A stretch of 64,000 nucleotides of DNA, taken from the NCBI RefSeq assembly GCF_002080455.1, contig NZ_CP020555.1, positions 2,914,001 through 2,978,000 on the forward strand, written 5' to 3'. A model generated the notes under the pieces. It worked only from the letters and a program-made list of their open reading frames with translations. It was not told where the DNA came from and did not search any database. Each line of letters opens with the position of its first letter. Within the stretch, counting starts at the first letter, position 1. Positions 52,074 to 60,644 of this stretch are shown in pieces. The stretch comes from Streptomyces sp. Sge12 (GTDB lineage: Bacteria > Actinomycetota > Actinomycetes > Streptomycetales > Streptomycetaceae). A program made the position numbers and the translations under genes.

Positions 52074-53234
52074 ATGGCTACCGACACAAGCTCCGCCGCC
52101 GTGCCTGAGCAGGACGCGATCCTGGACGCACTGGCGACGGTGAACGACCCCGAGATCCACCGGCCGATCACCGAGCTCGGCATGGTCAAATCGGTGGAGA
52201 TCGGTGAGGGCGGCGAGGTCGCCGTCACGGTCTACCTCACGGTGTCGGGCTGTCCGATGCGCGAGACCATCACGAAGAACGTCACCGAGGCCGTCGAGAA
52301 GGTCCCGGGCGTCACCTCCGTCGCCGTCACCCTCGACGTGATGAGCGACGAGCAGCGCAAGGACCTGGCGGCCACGCTGCGCGGCGGTACCGCCGAGCGC
52401 GAGGTGCCCTTCGCCAAGCCGGGCTCGCTGACCCGCGTGTACGCGGTCGCGTCCGGCAAGGGCGGCGTCGGCAAGTCCTCCGTCACGGTGAACCTGGCCG
52501 CGGCGATGGCGGCCGACGGCCTGAAGGTCGGTGTGGTCGACGCGGACATCTACGGCCACAGCGTGCCGCGCATGCTGGGTGTGGACGGGCGTCCCACCCA
52601 GGTCGAGAACATGATCATGCCGCCGTCGGCGCACGGCGTGAAGGTCATCTCCATCGGCATGTTCACCCCGGGCAACGCGCCGGTGGTGTGGCGCGGTCCC
52701 ATGCTCCACCGCGCGCTCCAGCAGTTCCTGGCCGACGTGTTCTGGGGCGACCTGGACGTACTGCTGCTGGACCTGCCGCCGGGCACCGGCGACATCGCGA
52801 TCTCCGTGGCGCAGCTCGTGCCGAATGCGGAGATCCTCGTCGTCACCACCCCGCAGCAGGCCGCGGCCGAGGTCGCCGAGCGGGCCGGCTCCATCGCCGT
52901 GCAGACCCACCAGAAGATCGTCGGCGTCGTCGAGAACATGTCGGGCCTGCCGTGCCCGCACTGCGACGAGATGGTCGACGTGTTCGGCTCGGGCGGTGGC
53001 CAGAAGGTCGCCGACGGCCTGACCAAGACGGTCGGCGCGACGGTGCCGGTGCTGGGCTCGATCCCCATCGACGTCCGGCTGCGCGAGGGCGGCGACGAGG
53101 GCAAGCCCGTGGTCCTGTCCGACCCGGACTCCCCGGCCGGCGCGGCCCTGCGCGCGATCGCGGGCAAGCTGGGCGGCCGGGCGCGCGGCCTGTCGGGCAT
53201 GTCCCTGGGCATCACCCCGCGCAACAAGTTCTGA
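52074..53234 (+). CDS. mrp: Mrp/ApbC iron-sulfur carrier ATPase
   Basis: The 386-residue protein has an N-terminal DUF59/MIP18-like domain (LATVNDPEIHRPI, SGCPMRETI), a deviant Walker A (GKGGVGKSS) and a CxxC pair (LPCPHCDE) that can hold a bridging [4Fe-4S] cluster. Mrp/NBP35 proteins assemble or deliver iron-sulfur clusters as homodimers. The ATG 52074 has only a weak CGGG nearby; a -10-like TACCAT ends 7 nt upstream, so it may be leaderless. Equivalent to M. tuberculosis Rv1229c. Confidence 0.93.
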   Translation: MATDTSSAAVPEQDAILDALATVNDPEIHRPITELGMVKSVEIGEGGEVAVTVYLTVSGCPMRETITKNVTEAVEKVPGVTSVAVTLDVMSDEQRKDLAATLRGGTAEREVPFAKPGSLTRVYAVASGKGGVGKSSVTVNLAAAMAADGLKVGVVDADIYGHSVPRMLGVDGRPTQVENMIMPPSAHGVKVISIGMFTPGNAPVVWRGPMLHRALQQFLADVFWGDLDVLLLDLPPGTGDIAISVAQLVPNAEILVVTTPQQAAAEVAERAGSIAVQTHQKIVGVVENMSGLPCPHCDEMVDVFGSGGGQKVADGLTKTVGATVPVLGSIPIDVRLREGGDEGKPVVLSDPDSPAGAALRAIAGKLGGRARGLSGMSLGITPRNKF

Positions 53235-53248
53235 CGGGTCCCGCACCA

Positions 53249-53287
53249 CGCGGAAGGGCGCCGCTCGCCGAGCGGCGCCCTTCCGCG
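53249..53287. terminator. Bidirectional terminator after mrp
   Basis: A perfect 17-bp stem (CGCGGAAGGGCGCCGCT and its complement) with a 5-nt loop separates mrp from the convergent gene. Confidence 0.87.
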
Positions 53288-53363
53288 TACCGGTCCGTCG
53301 CATCGCGCCGCGGGCCGGTGCTCAGTCCTCAGCGGTCGGTGGCCGCCGAGGACCGGCTGCTCG

Positions 53364-54095
53364 TCACTCGTACGAACCGAGGTCCGCGATCGCGGCGAAG
53401 CCGAGCCCGTACGCGCTCATGCCGCGGCCGAACGCACCCAGGTGGACACCGCTGCCGGTGGACCCGGCCAGCACCCACCCGAACTCCGACTCGCGGTAGT
53501 GGAACGGCGTCGGCTCCCCGTCCACCGGCAGCGACAGCGTGGACCAGTCCTCGCCGTCCAGGTCGTCCGCCAGCTCCCAGGCGGCCTCGGTCTGCTGGTC
53601 CAGCCAGTCGTCGCGCAGCGAGTGGTCCATCTGTCCGGGCCAGCTGTACGCCAGCAGCCCGGAGCCGGCCAGCCAGGCCGCCGAGGCGACCGAGGTGGCC
53701 TCCAGCACGCCGGTGCCGTCCCCGCTGCGCCGCAGCGGATTGCTCGCCACGGTGATGACCACCGCGAAGCGCTCCTTCTCACCGGTGGCGATCTCGCCCC
53801 GGGCGGAGGGCTCGTCCCCGTGGCCGGTGGAGCCGTGCTCCACGGTGCCGTCGGCGGCGACGGCCACCTGCATGAGCCACCGGGGGCCCGTGAAGGCCCC
53901 GTCCAGCCCGTACCAGGGGAAGTCGGCGGCCAGGAACCCCTCGGCCGTCCGGCGGGCCGCCGGTACGGGCGCGGCGGCCTCCTGTGGCTGCGTATGGCTG
54001 TGCGGTCCGGTATCCGGCTCCTGGCCGGGCGCGTCGGCGGGGGCGAGGGCCTCCGCGGTCTGCGCCCCTACCCGGCTGCTGCTCGTCGTCTCCAT
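53364..54095 (-). CDS. Conserved hypothetical protein
   Basis: The 243-residue protein has a disordered Ala/Pro/Gln-rich N-terminus (1-45) and a folded remainder with conserved aromatic patches (FPWYGLDGAFTGPRWLM, WPGQMDHSLRDDWLD, HYRESEFGWVL). No catalytic motif, signal peptide or membrane helix is evident. ATG 54095 has GAGAGG 8 nt upstream. It lies between mrp and tatB in convergent/tandem arrangement; a role in the same pathway is not indicated. Confidence 0.7.
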   Translation of the reverse strand: METTSSSRVGAQTAEALAPADAPGQEPDTGPHSHTQPQEAAAPVPAARRTAEGFLAADFPWYGLDGAFTGPRWLMQVAVAADGTVEHGSTGHGDEPSARGEIATGEKERFAVVITVASNPLRRSGDGTGVLEATSVASAAWLAGSGLLAYSWPGQMDHSLRDDWLDQQTEAAWELADDLDGEDWSTLSLPVDGEPTPFHYRESEFGWVLAGSTGSGVHLGAFGRGMSAYGLGFAAIADLGSYE

Positions 54096-54234
54096 CTGGG
54101 CGGCCTCTCGTTCCGTGGGGTCCGGAACGGCCCTCCCCCTCGCTGTGCTGGGGGGACCCCCTCCCTCGGGCGTCCTGCGATCCGGACAGATGGAGGATAG
54201 CCATCCGACCGCGGATCGCCGGGCAGGCCGCGCG

Positions 54235-54684
54235 TCAGGTGGCGTCGGCGTCGAAGCGCGAGCGCTGGTCCGCGGCGGGTGCGGCGGGCTTCTTCAGCAG
54301 GTCCGGGCCGGTCACGGCGGGCGTGGCGGCGGTGTTCGGGGAGGCCGGGGCGCCCGGGTCGGACGCGGAGCTCTTGACCGCGTCGGAGACGTCGTTCAGC
54401 TCCTTGCGGAGGTCGAAGCTGCTGCGGAGGTCCTTGAGGTCCTCGTTCTCGTTCAGCTGCTTGCGGATGAAGGTCTTCGGATTCAGGTCCTCGAACTCGA
54501 AATCCTTGAATTCCGGGCCGAGTTCGGAGCGGATGTCGTGCTTCGCGCTGTCCGAGAACGCACGGACCTTGCGGATGAAGCCCGTGACGTCCTGAATGAC
54601 CTTGGGCAGCTTGTCCGGTCCGAAGACGAGAATGCCGAGCACCACGATCGTGACAAGTTCGAGTGCGCCTATGTCGTTGAACAC
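54235..54684 (-). CDS. tatB: Sec-independent translocase TatB
   Basis: The 149-residue protein begins with the TatA/B N-terminal helix and hinge (FNDIGALELVTIVVLGILVF then GPDKLPK) and an amphipathic helix. A longer charged tail with helical segments and a Pro/Ala-rich end follows, which points to TatB rather than TatA. It helps TatC recognise twin-arginine precursors at the membrane. GTG 54684 has AGGAG 8 nt upstream. In Actinobacteria tatB is next to the sigE-rseA-htrA set, as here. Confidence 0.92.
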   Translation of the reverse strand: MFNDIGALELVTIVVLGILVFGPDKLPKVIQDVTGFIRKVRAFSDSAKHDIRSELGPEFKDFEFEDLNPKTFIRKQLNENEDLKDLRSSFDLRKELNDVSDAVKSSASDPGAPASPNTAATPAVTGPDLLKKPAAPAADQRSRFDADAT

Positions 54685-54802
54685 CTTGCCGCTCCTCGGC
54701 TCTCCATCACTTCGGGCCCCGACACACGGTACCCGCCGTTGCCCGCGGGCCCATACCTGCGTACCACCTCCGCCGCGGTTTCACCCGGCCGTCATGACAC
54801 GA

Positions 54803-56179
54803 TCATGAGCCGTTCGCCGATCCGAGGACCACTTTCAGGGTGCTTTCGCGGCCGTCGCGCAGGACCGTGAGGGTCAGCGGGTCGCCCGGGCGGTGGGCCC
54901 GGATCTTGATGATCAGCTCGTCACCGCCGCGTACCCGCTGGCCGTCGACCTTGGTGATCACGTCCCCGGCCCGGATGCCGGCGCGCGCGCCCGGTCCGCC
55001 GGCGACCACGGACGGCTTGCCGTCCTCGCCCTTGTCCCCGACCCGGGCTCCGTCGCCCGTGTAGTCCATGTCGAGGGTGACCCCGATGACGGGGTGCGTG
55101 GCGCGGCCGGTGCGGATGAGCTCCTCGGCGACGCGCTTGCCCTGGTTGATGGGGATGGCGAAGCCGAGGCCGATGGAGCCGCCCTGCCGGCTGGGGTCGT
55201 CCTTGTCGGCCCCGCGGATCGCGCTGTTGATGCCGACCACGCGGGCCTTGGAGTCGAGGAGGGGGCCGCCGGAGTTCCCCGGGTTGATGGGGGCGTCCGT
55301 CTGCAGCGCGTCGACGTAGCTGATGTCGCTGCCGTCGCCCTTGTCGCCGCCCGCAGTGACGGGCCGGCCGGTGGCGCTGATGATGCCGGCGGTGACGGTG
55401 TTGGAGAGGTCGAACGGCGCGCCGATGGCCACCACCGGGTCGCCGACCTTCACGTTCTCGGAGTTCCCCAGGCTCAGCGGCTGGAGCCCGCGCACCCCGC
55501 TGACCTTGACCACGGCCAGGTCGTAGCCGGAGTCGCGGCCCACCAGCTCGGCGGTGACGCTCTCGCCGGTGCTGAAGGTGACCGCTATCTCCTTGGAGTC
55601 GGCGACCACGTGGTTGTTGGTCAGGATGTGGCCCTGCTGGTCGAGGACGAAGCCGGTACCCGTGCCGCTGCCCTTCTCCCCCCGCACGTGCAGGGTGACG
55701 ACCCCGGGCAGGGCGGTGGCGGCGATCCCGGCCACGCTCTCGGGTGCCCGGCCCTTGTCGGCGGCGGCCGCCGCCTGGGGCAGCTCCAGCCGGGTGCTGC
55801 TCTGCCGCTCGGCGAGCACGCCGAGGTATCCGCCGATCCCGCCTGCGAACAGCGCCGTCCCGACGCCGAGGGCCACCACCTGCCACAGCCGGATCCCGCG
55901 GGGCTCCCGGCCCCGGTCCACGACCTGGAGGGGCTCCACGGCCCACGGGTCGTACCGCACCGGGCGGGCCCCGTCGCCCGCGTCGGCGGCGGGGGCGGTC
56001 TGTGCGGCGGTCTCCGGGGCGGGGGAGGCGTCCTGGAGCGGTACGCCGTTCCCGGCGCCCGCCTCGTCCCCTGCTTCGGGCCGCGGCGCGGGAACCCCTC
56101 CGCGGCGGCCCTCGTCGGGCGTCCCCTCGGGCCGGCTCCACCACTGCGGAGCCGGATCGGTCTGCTGCCTGTCGGCCAT
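54803..56179 (-). CDS. htrA: HtrA-type serine protease
   Basis: The 458-residue protein has a disordered cytoplasmic N-terminus (1-90), one membrane helix (LWQVVALGVGTALFAGG), then a trypsin-like domain with His (LTNNHVVADS), Asp (GYDLAVVKV) and Ser (NPGNSGGPLLD). A C-terminal PDZ domain follows (AGIRAGDVITKVDG). It degrades or refolds damaged envelope proteins and is the usual stress-response partner of SigE/RseA (compare Rv1223). ATG 56179 has GGGGAG about 5 nt upstream. It is 54 bp downstream of the anti-sigma gene. Confidence 0.93.
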   Translation of the reverse strand: MADRQQTDPAPQWWSRPEGTPDEGRRGGVPAPRPEAGDEAGAGNGVPLQDASPAPETAAQTAPAADAGDGARPVRYDPWAVEPLQVVDRGREPRGIRLWQVVALGVGTALFAGGIGGYLGVLAERQSSTRLELPQAAAAADKGRAPESVAGIAATALPGVVTLHVRGEKGSGTGTGFVLDQQGHILTNNHVVADSKEIAVTFSTGESVTAELVGRDSGYDLAVVKVSGVRGLQPLSLGNSENVKVGDPVVAIGAPFDLSNTVTAGIISATGRPVTAGGDKGDGSDISYVDALQTDAPINPGNSGGPLLDSKARVVGINSAIRGADKDDPSRQGGSIGLGFAIPINQGKRVAEELIRTGRATHPVIGVTLDMDYTGDGARVGDKGEDGKPSVVAGGPGARAGIRAGDVITKVDGQRVRGGDELIIKIRAHRPGDPLTLTVLRDGRESTLKVVLGSANGS

Positions 56180-56233
56180 CGGCGCTCCCCGCGTACCTAT
56201 GCGCATGTGCCGCAGATTCAATCAGGTCCCGCG

Positions 56234-56890
56234 TCAGCGCAGCAGGGAGACCGGACGGGCCGGGATCTGCGGGGAGGGCTGGAGCGGGGGCAGCGGGGTC
56301 GCGACGGCCGACATGAGGCTCGGGACGGCCGCCGGGGTGGGCATGCGGTCACGGGCGCCCGCGTCGGTCACGGGCAGGGCGGGACCGGGCCGGGAGGCCG
56401 GGGCCGGGGAGTCCCCGCGCAGGTTCGGGTCCGCCTCCAGCGGCAGTGAGCCGCCGAGCGCGAGCGCGGCCAGCGAGACGGCTCCGGCGGCCACGAAGGC
56501 GAACCGGCGTCGCGGACGGCCCACCTCATGGATCCGGAAGCCCTCCTGCTGCTGCGGACGTACGGCGACCGGCAGCCCGTACGCGAAGGCCTCGAACGGG
56601 TCGCTCGCGCCGGGGCCGGGCGGACCGGCGGGGCCGGACGGGTCGTCGAGACCGCCGCCGGGCAGTCCCTGGAGGCGTGCCAGCAGTCCGGCGGACAGCG
56701 GCGGCGGCGCGCTCTCCACGAACATGGTCTTCAGACGGCGCTGGGCATCGGCCTCGGCCTTGCACTTGGCGCAGGTCGCCAGGTGGGCCAGGACCCGCTC
56801 GCGGGCGTCGTGTTTCAGCTCCCCGTCGACGAGGGCGGCAAGCCGGTCGCCCAGGTGCTGTTCGGCGGGGGACGGACTGACTTCGCTCAC
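56234..56890 (-). CDS. rseA: Zinc anti-sigma factor RseA
   Basis: The 218-residue protein has the ZAS motif HLATCAKC (H-x3-C-x2-C), which binds zinc and SigE, a linker, one membrane helix ([18 protein letters not shown], about 145-163) and a short extracytoplasmic tail. It inhibits the ECF sigma factor encoded just upstream. The start GTG 56890 overlaps the sigE stop (GTGA), giving tight coupling. Release probably occurs on envelope or redox stress, by analogy with the M. tuberculosis SigE/RseA pair. Confidence 0.88.
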   Translation of the reverse strand: MSEVSPSPAEQHLGDRLAALVDGELKHDARERVLAHLATCAKCKAEADAQRRLKTMFVESAPPPLSAGLLARLQGLPGGGLDDPSGPAGPPGPGASDPFEAFAYGLPVAVRPQQQEGFRIHEVGRPRRRFAFVAAGAVSLAALALGGSLPLEADPNLRGDSPAPASRPGPALPVTDAGARDRMPTPAAVPSLMSAVATPLPPLQPSPQIPARPVSLLR

Positions 56891-57666
56891 TCGGCTCCGC
56901 CCTCTCCCCCGGCGCCGGGGGCGCCCATCGCCACACCCGCCAGCGCGCGCTGCTCCGCGCGGGCCTCGGGGGACCGGTGCTTGAGCGCCTTGCGCAGGTG
57001 CGAGCGGCCCCGGTGGATACGGCTGCGCACGGTGCCGAGCTTCACGCCCAGCGTCGCGGCGATCTCCTCGTACGACAGGCCCTCGATGTCGCACAGCACC
57101 ACGGCGGCGCGGAACTCGGGGGCGAGGGTGTCCAGCGCCTGCTGCACGTCCGCGTCGAAGTGCGTGTCGTGCAGCACCTGCTGGGGGGACGGCTCACGGC
57201 TCGGCAGCCGGTCGGCGGCGTCGTCGCCGAGCGCGTCGAAGCGGATGCGCTGCTTGCGGCGGACCATGTCCAGGAACAGGTTCGTGGTGATGCGGTGCAG
57301 CCAGCCCTCGAACGTGCCCGGCGTGTAGGTGGACAGCGAGCGGAAGACGCGGACGAAGACCTCCTGGGTCAGGTCCTCGGCGTCGTGCTGGTTGCCCGTC
57401 AGACGGTAGGCAAGGCGGTAGACCCGCGCGCTGTGCGTGCTGACGATCTCCTCCCACGAAGGAGGGGTCCACGCCTGGGAGCCCGCATCGGCGGCAAAGC
57501 TCGCGGTGGTTGCGGTGTCTGCGGTGTGGAAGCGGTCAGCAATGTAGGTCACGGATTTCGGCTCACCGGCCGACCAGAAGAGGCGTCTGAACACGCCCCC
57601 ACGATCCACAGGCGCAGCCGCACCTCCCCTATCGGCTCTGGTGGTGTCCAGCGGAGTCCCTACCAT
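56887..57666 (-). CDS. sigE: ECF sigma factor, SigE type
   Basis: The 259-residue protein has region 2 ([19 protein letters not shown] and [15 protein letters not shown]) and region 4 ([19 protein letters not shown] and [18 protein letters not shown], split here). An N-terminal extension of about 75 residues is typical of actinobacterial SigE. ATG 57666, with GAGGGG 6 nt upstream, is preferred over GTG 57672. An ECF-type promoter about 130 nt upstream suggests autoregulation. The order sigE-rseA-htrA-tatB is that of M. tuberculosis Rv1221-Rv1224. The name follows that homology, not the separate S. coelicolor sigE. Confidence 0.9.
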   Translation of the reverse strand: MVGTPLDTTRADRGGAAAPVDRGGVFRRLFWSAGEPKSVTYIADRFHTADTATTASFAADAGSQAWTPPSWEEIVSTHSARVYRLAYRLTGNQHDAEDLTQEVFVRVFRSLSTYTPGTFEGWLHRITTNLFLDMVRRKQRIRFDALGDDAADRLPSREPSPQQVLHDTHFDADVQQALDTLAPEFRAAVVLCDIEGLSYEEIAATLGVKLGTVRSRIHRGRSHLRKALKHRSPEARAEQRALAGVAMGAPGAGGEGGAE

Positions 57667-57794
57667 AGCCACCCCCTCTGTCAGCTCCGGATAAGCGTTT
57701 TTGCAGTATCTTTACGCGAGACTTAGGCCCAGGAGCGCTCCCGGCCGTCGATCTGCCCGGCGGCGTCCCTTCTGATCCCGCTTCCACCCTGCAC

Positions 57795-57821
57795 AACGCC
57801 CGGTCCCATCTGCGGGTTCCC
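57795..57821 (-). promoter_or_regulatory. ECF-type promoter upstream of sigE
   Basis: On the minus strand GGGAAC (57816-57821), 17 nt and CGTT (57795-57798) fit the GGAAC-N-CGTT pattern of ECF sigma factors. It could be recognised by SigE itself or by SigR. The transcription start would be near 57788. Confidence 0.65.
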
Positions 57822-57844
57822 GACGTCAACGGATACAGTCACCG

Positions 57845-58507
57845 TTGCGCCAACTATGGGGACAGGAGAGGGTCATTACCGGCAACCGGCAGACGAGCTG
57901 GGCGTTCGCCGACGCGTTTGTCGCCGAGGACGACGCTCTGCGATGGGCCCGTGACCGGTCCAGGGAAGCGGGCCTGAGGTCCGTCTCCCCCGGTACCGGG
58001 GCCGCGCTGCGCCTGCTGGCCGCCACCGCGGACGCCAAGGCGGTCGCCGAGATCGGCACCGGAACCGGCGTCTCCGGCATCCACCTGCTGCACGGAATGC
58101 GCCCCGACGGGGTGCTGACCACCGTGGATCCCGAGGCCGACCGGCAGGCCTTCGCCCGCCAGGCCTTCCGCGCCGCCGGCTTCGCGGGCAACCGCGCCCG
58201 CTTCATCCCGGGCCGCGCCCTGGACGTACTGCCCCGGCTCGCGGACGGCGGGTACGACCTCGTCTTCTGCGACGGGGACCCCTCCGAGTCCCTCGACTAC
58301 CTCGCCGAATCGTTGCGGCTGCTGCGCCCCGGCGGACTGGTGTGCTTCGAGGGGGTCTTCTCCGACGGCCGTACGGTCGACTCCGCGGCCCAGCCGGTGG
58401 AGGTGCTGCGCGTGCGCGAGCTGCTGCGCAGCGTCCGCGAGAGCCCCGCCCTGGAGGCCGCGCTGCTCCCGGTGGGCGACGGCCTGCTGTGCGCCGTGCG
58501 CCGCTGA
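57845..58507 (+). CDS. O-methyltransferase (Rv1220c-like)
   Basis: The 220-residue SAM-dependent methyltransferase has motif I VAEIGTGTGVSGI, DPEADRQ, LVFCDGDPSE and LRPGGLVCF, as in the catechol-O-methyltransferase-like family 3. It is divergent from sigE, as in M. tuberculosis. The start is uncertain. TTG 57845 is the only canonical candidate but has no ribosome-binding site. A strong AGGAGAGG (57864-57871) points to initiation at about 57875, where the codon is ATT. Substrate unknown. Confidence 0.85.
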   Translation: MRQLWGQERVITGNRQTSWAFADAFVAEDDALRWARDRSREAGLRSVSPGTGAALRLLAATADAKAVAEIGTGTGVSGIHLLHGMRPDGVLTTVDPEADRQAFARQAFRAAGFAGNRARFIPGRALDVLPRLADGGYDLVFCDGDPSESLDYLAESLRLLRPGGLVCFEGVFSDGRTVDSAAQPVEVLRVRELLRSVRESPALEAALLPVGDGLLCAVRR

Positions 58508-58536
58508 CCTCCCGGACCCGCCCGCGGGCCCCGCGG

Positions 58537-59154
58537 TCAGCTCAGGAGCGCGAAAGTGAGGGCCGCCGTGCCGCCGAGCGCGGTGCCGGCGAGGAGCTGG
58601 GCCGGGGTGTGCGCCCTCAGCACCAGCCGGGACCAGCCCACCGCGGCGGCGACCAGGGCCGCGGGGAGCACCGGGGCCCCGAGGACGAGCAGCAGGATCA
58701 TCACGGTGCCGCCGGCCACCGACATGTGGATCGATATCTGCCAGACGACCGTGACCAGCAGCGAGGACACGAGGCCCACCAGCATCGCGACGACGAGCGC
58801 GAACACCTGCCGGGGGGCGCCCAGGGCGTGCAGGAGGGCGATCCCGGCGACGACGGAGACCAGGCTCAGGGCCATCGGGACGACGCGCTGGCGCCGCACC
58901 CGGATGTGCTGGTCGGTCAGCGCACCCCGGCGGACGCCCAGGGCGATGATCCCGATCGGGACCACCCCGCAGAACAGGGCGGCGAACAGACCCCAGCCGA
59001 GCCCGGCCCACGAGGTGGTGCTGTGCCATCCGACGAGCAGCAGCAGCGCGACGACCAGGTTCGCCGGAGCCAGTACGTCGGAGAGGACCCGGGCGGCCTT
59101 CTGGCGGGGCGTGCAGTCGGCGAAGGCGGGCGGCGCGGGCGGGGTGAAGGTCAC
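58537..59154 (-). CDS. Degenerate PAP2-like membrane protein
   Basis: The 205-residue protein has about five membrane helices and ends with SRLVLRAHTPAQLLAG, which fits the PAP2 motif SR-x5-H-x3-D except that the Asp is Gln. The PSGH motif is reduced to SIHMSVAGG. It may be an inactive or altered phosphatidic-acid phosphatase-like protein. GTG 59154 has GGAG 8 nt upstream and is preferred over an earlier in-frame start. Confidence 0.78.
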   Translation of the reverse strand: MTFTPPAPPAFADCTPRQKAARVLSDVLAPANLVVALLLLVGWHSTTSWAGLGWGLFAALFCGVVPIGIIALGVRRGALTDQHIRVRRQRVVPMALSLVSVVAGIALLHALGAPRQVFALVVAMLVGLVSSLLVTVVWQISIHMSVAGGTVMILLLVLGAPVLPAALVAAAVGWSRLVLRAHTPAQLLAGTALGGTAALTFALLS

Positions 59155-59283
59155 GGCACGGCTCCGGAATGGTCGGGTCCGGGGAGGACGACACAACACT
59201 GCCCCGGCCGCGGATCGCGGTCGGGGCAGTGCAGAGAATGCAGAAACGCAGAAGGTGGAAGTGCTGTCAGTGTCCCCGGGGGG

Positions 59284-59451
59284 TCAGCCGACGACCTTCT
59301 TCAGGGCGTCACCCAGGGCGTCCGCCTCATCAGGGGTCAGCTCGACGACAAGCCGACCGCCGCCCTCGAGCGGTACGCGCATGACGATGCCCCGCCCCTC
59401 CTTGGTGACCTCGAGCGGGCCGTCGCCCGTCCGCGGCTTCATGGCCGCCAT
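59284..59451 (-). CDS. DUF3117 family protein
   Basis: The 55-residue protein, MAAMKPRTGDGPLEV through GGGRLVVELTPDEADALG, is a textbook DUF3117 member, a short beta-hairpin/helix protein conserved in Actinobacteria with unknown function. ATG 59451 has AGGAAGGGGAACG upstream, better than an earlier in-frame start at 59499. Its upstream region has a -10-like GATAAT (59543-59548, minus strand). Confidence 0.88.
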   Translation of the reverse strand: MAAMKPRTGDGPLEVTKEGRGIVMRVPLEGGGRLVVELTPDEADALGDALKKVVG

Positions 59452-59784
59452 GCTCGTTCCCCTTCCTGAAACCAGCTCATCGTCAGCCGACGGCCCCATT
59501 CAGGCGCCTAATACCCGGCATCGAACACATTGCTTCCCAGCCATTATCCCGCATGTCAGGACCCGATGACCAACATCGCCCGGGAACGCTTGGGCAACGC
59601 GCTCGACCAAAACCACTCATTTCGGGGATCCGCCTGCGATACTTCGCCGCCGCAGCCGGGAAGCGGCATCCGCTTTCTTTGACGCACATCACATGTGCGT
59701 GCCACGTCCGGTCCGCCATGCTGGCCCTTGTACCGGACAGTACCGACCGGTAGCCAAGCCTGCGACGAAGGGGGACCCCCTGCC
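59452..59784. other. Divergent promoter region DUF3117/crotonase
   Basis: No gene is credible in these 333 bp. The minus strand has GATAAT (59543-59548) as a possible -10 for DUF3117. The plus strand has the operator-like TACCG repeats described separately. The segment 59500-59700 is less G/C-rich than average and contains no clear terminator. Confidence 0.5.
59728..59756 (+). promoter_or_regulatory. Possible promoter and operator of the crotonase gene
   Basis: TTGTAC (59728-59733) and TAGCCA (59751-59756) are spaced by 17 nt. Between them are TACCG repeats 10 bp apart and the inverted repeat TACCGACCGGTA (59741-59752), a TetR-type operator shape. A dedicated repressor gene is not adjacent. 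Confidence 0.45.
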
Positions 59785-60588
59785 ATGGCCGACAGCGTGC
59801 TCTACGAAGTGACCGACGGACTCGCCACCATCACGATCAACCGTCCGGACGCGATGAACGCGATGAACACGGAGGCCAAGGTCGCCCTGCGCGACGCGGT
59901 CCGGGCGGCGGCCGCGGACGGCGCGGTGCGGGCCGTCCTGCTCACCGCCGCCGGCGACCGGGCCTTCTGCGTGGGCCAGGACCTCAAGGAGCACATCGGG
60001 AACCTGGCCTCGGACCGCGAGACCGGTTCCTCGCTGACCATGAACACGGTCGCCGACCACTACAACCCGATCGTGCGGGCGCTCACCGAGATGCCCAAGC
60101 CCGTGGTGGCCGGGGTGAACGGCGTGGCGGCCGGAGCGGGCTTCGGCTTCGCGCTGGCGGCGGACTTCCGGGTCGTCGCCGACACCGCCTCCTTCAACAC
60201 CTCGTTCGCCGGGGTGGCGCTGACCGCCGACTCCGGGGTCTCGTGGACCCTCCCCCGGCTGATCGGCGCCTCCCGCGCCTCGGACCTGCTGCTCTTCCCG
60301 CGTTCGATCAAGGCGCAGGAGGCGTACGAGCTCGGCATCGTCAACCGCCTGGTGCCCTCGGAGTTCCTGCACGCCGAGGCGGAGGCCGTGGCCCGCACCC
60401 TGGCCGCCGGACCGACGGTCGCCTACGCCGCGCTGAAGGAGTCCCTGGCCTACGGGGCCTCCCACACGCTCTCCGAGACGCTGGAGCACGAGGACGTCCT
60501 CCAGACGCGTGCAGGGGCCTCCGAGGACCACGGCATCGCCGTCCAGGCCTTCCTCGCGAAGCAGCCGCCGAAGTACCTCGGCCGCTGA
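59785..60588 (+). CDS. Enoyl-CoA hydratase/isomerase (crotonase)
   Basis: The 267-residue protein has the crotonase fold: INRPDAMNAMN, oxyanion-forming AFCVGQDLKEH and NGVAAGAGFGFALAADF, and the later FAGVALTADSG with a probable catalytic Asp, as in PaaG-type isomerases/hydratases. It acts on an acyl-CoA thioester in fatty-acid or phenylacetate-type catabolism; the substrate is uncertain. ATG 59785 follows GAAGGGGGA. Confidence 0.87.
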   Translation: MADSVLYEVTDGLATITINRPDAMNAMNTEAKVALRDAVRAAAADGAVRAVLLTAAGDRAFCVGQDLKEHIGNLASDRETGSSLTMNTVADHYNPIVRALTEMPKPVVAGVNGVAAGAGFGFALAADFRVVADTASFNTSFAGVALTADSGVSWTLPRLIGASRASDLLLFPRSIKAQEAYELGIVNRLVPSEFLHAEAEAVARTLAAGPTVAYAALKESLAYGASHTLSETLEHEDVLQTRAGASEDHGIAVQAFLAKQPPKYLGR

Positions 60589-60602
60589 CGACGCCCGCGC
60601 CG

Positions 60603-60634
60603 CGGCCCGGCCCGCCCCGGACGGGGCCGGGCCG
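60603..60634. terminator. Bidirectional terminator between crotonase and tag
   Basis: CGGCCCGGCCC and GGGCCGGGCCG form an 11-bp stem with a 10-nt G/C-rich loop between two convergent genes. Confidence 0.7.
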
Positions 60635-60644
60635 TCGGGCCGGG

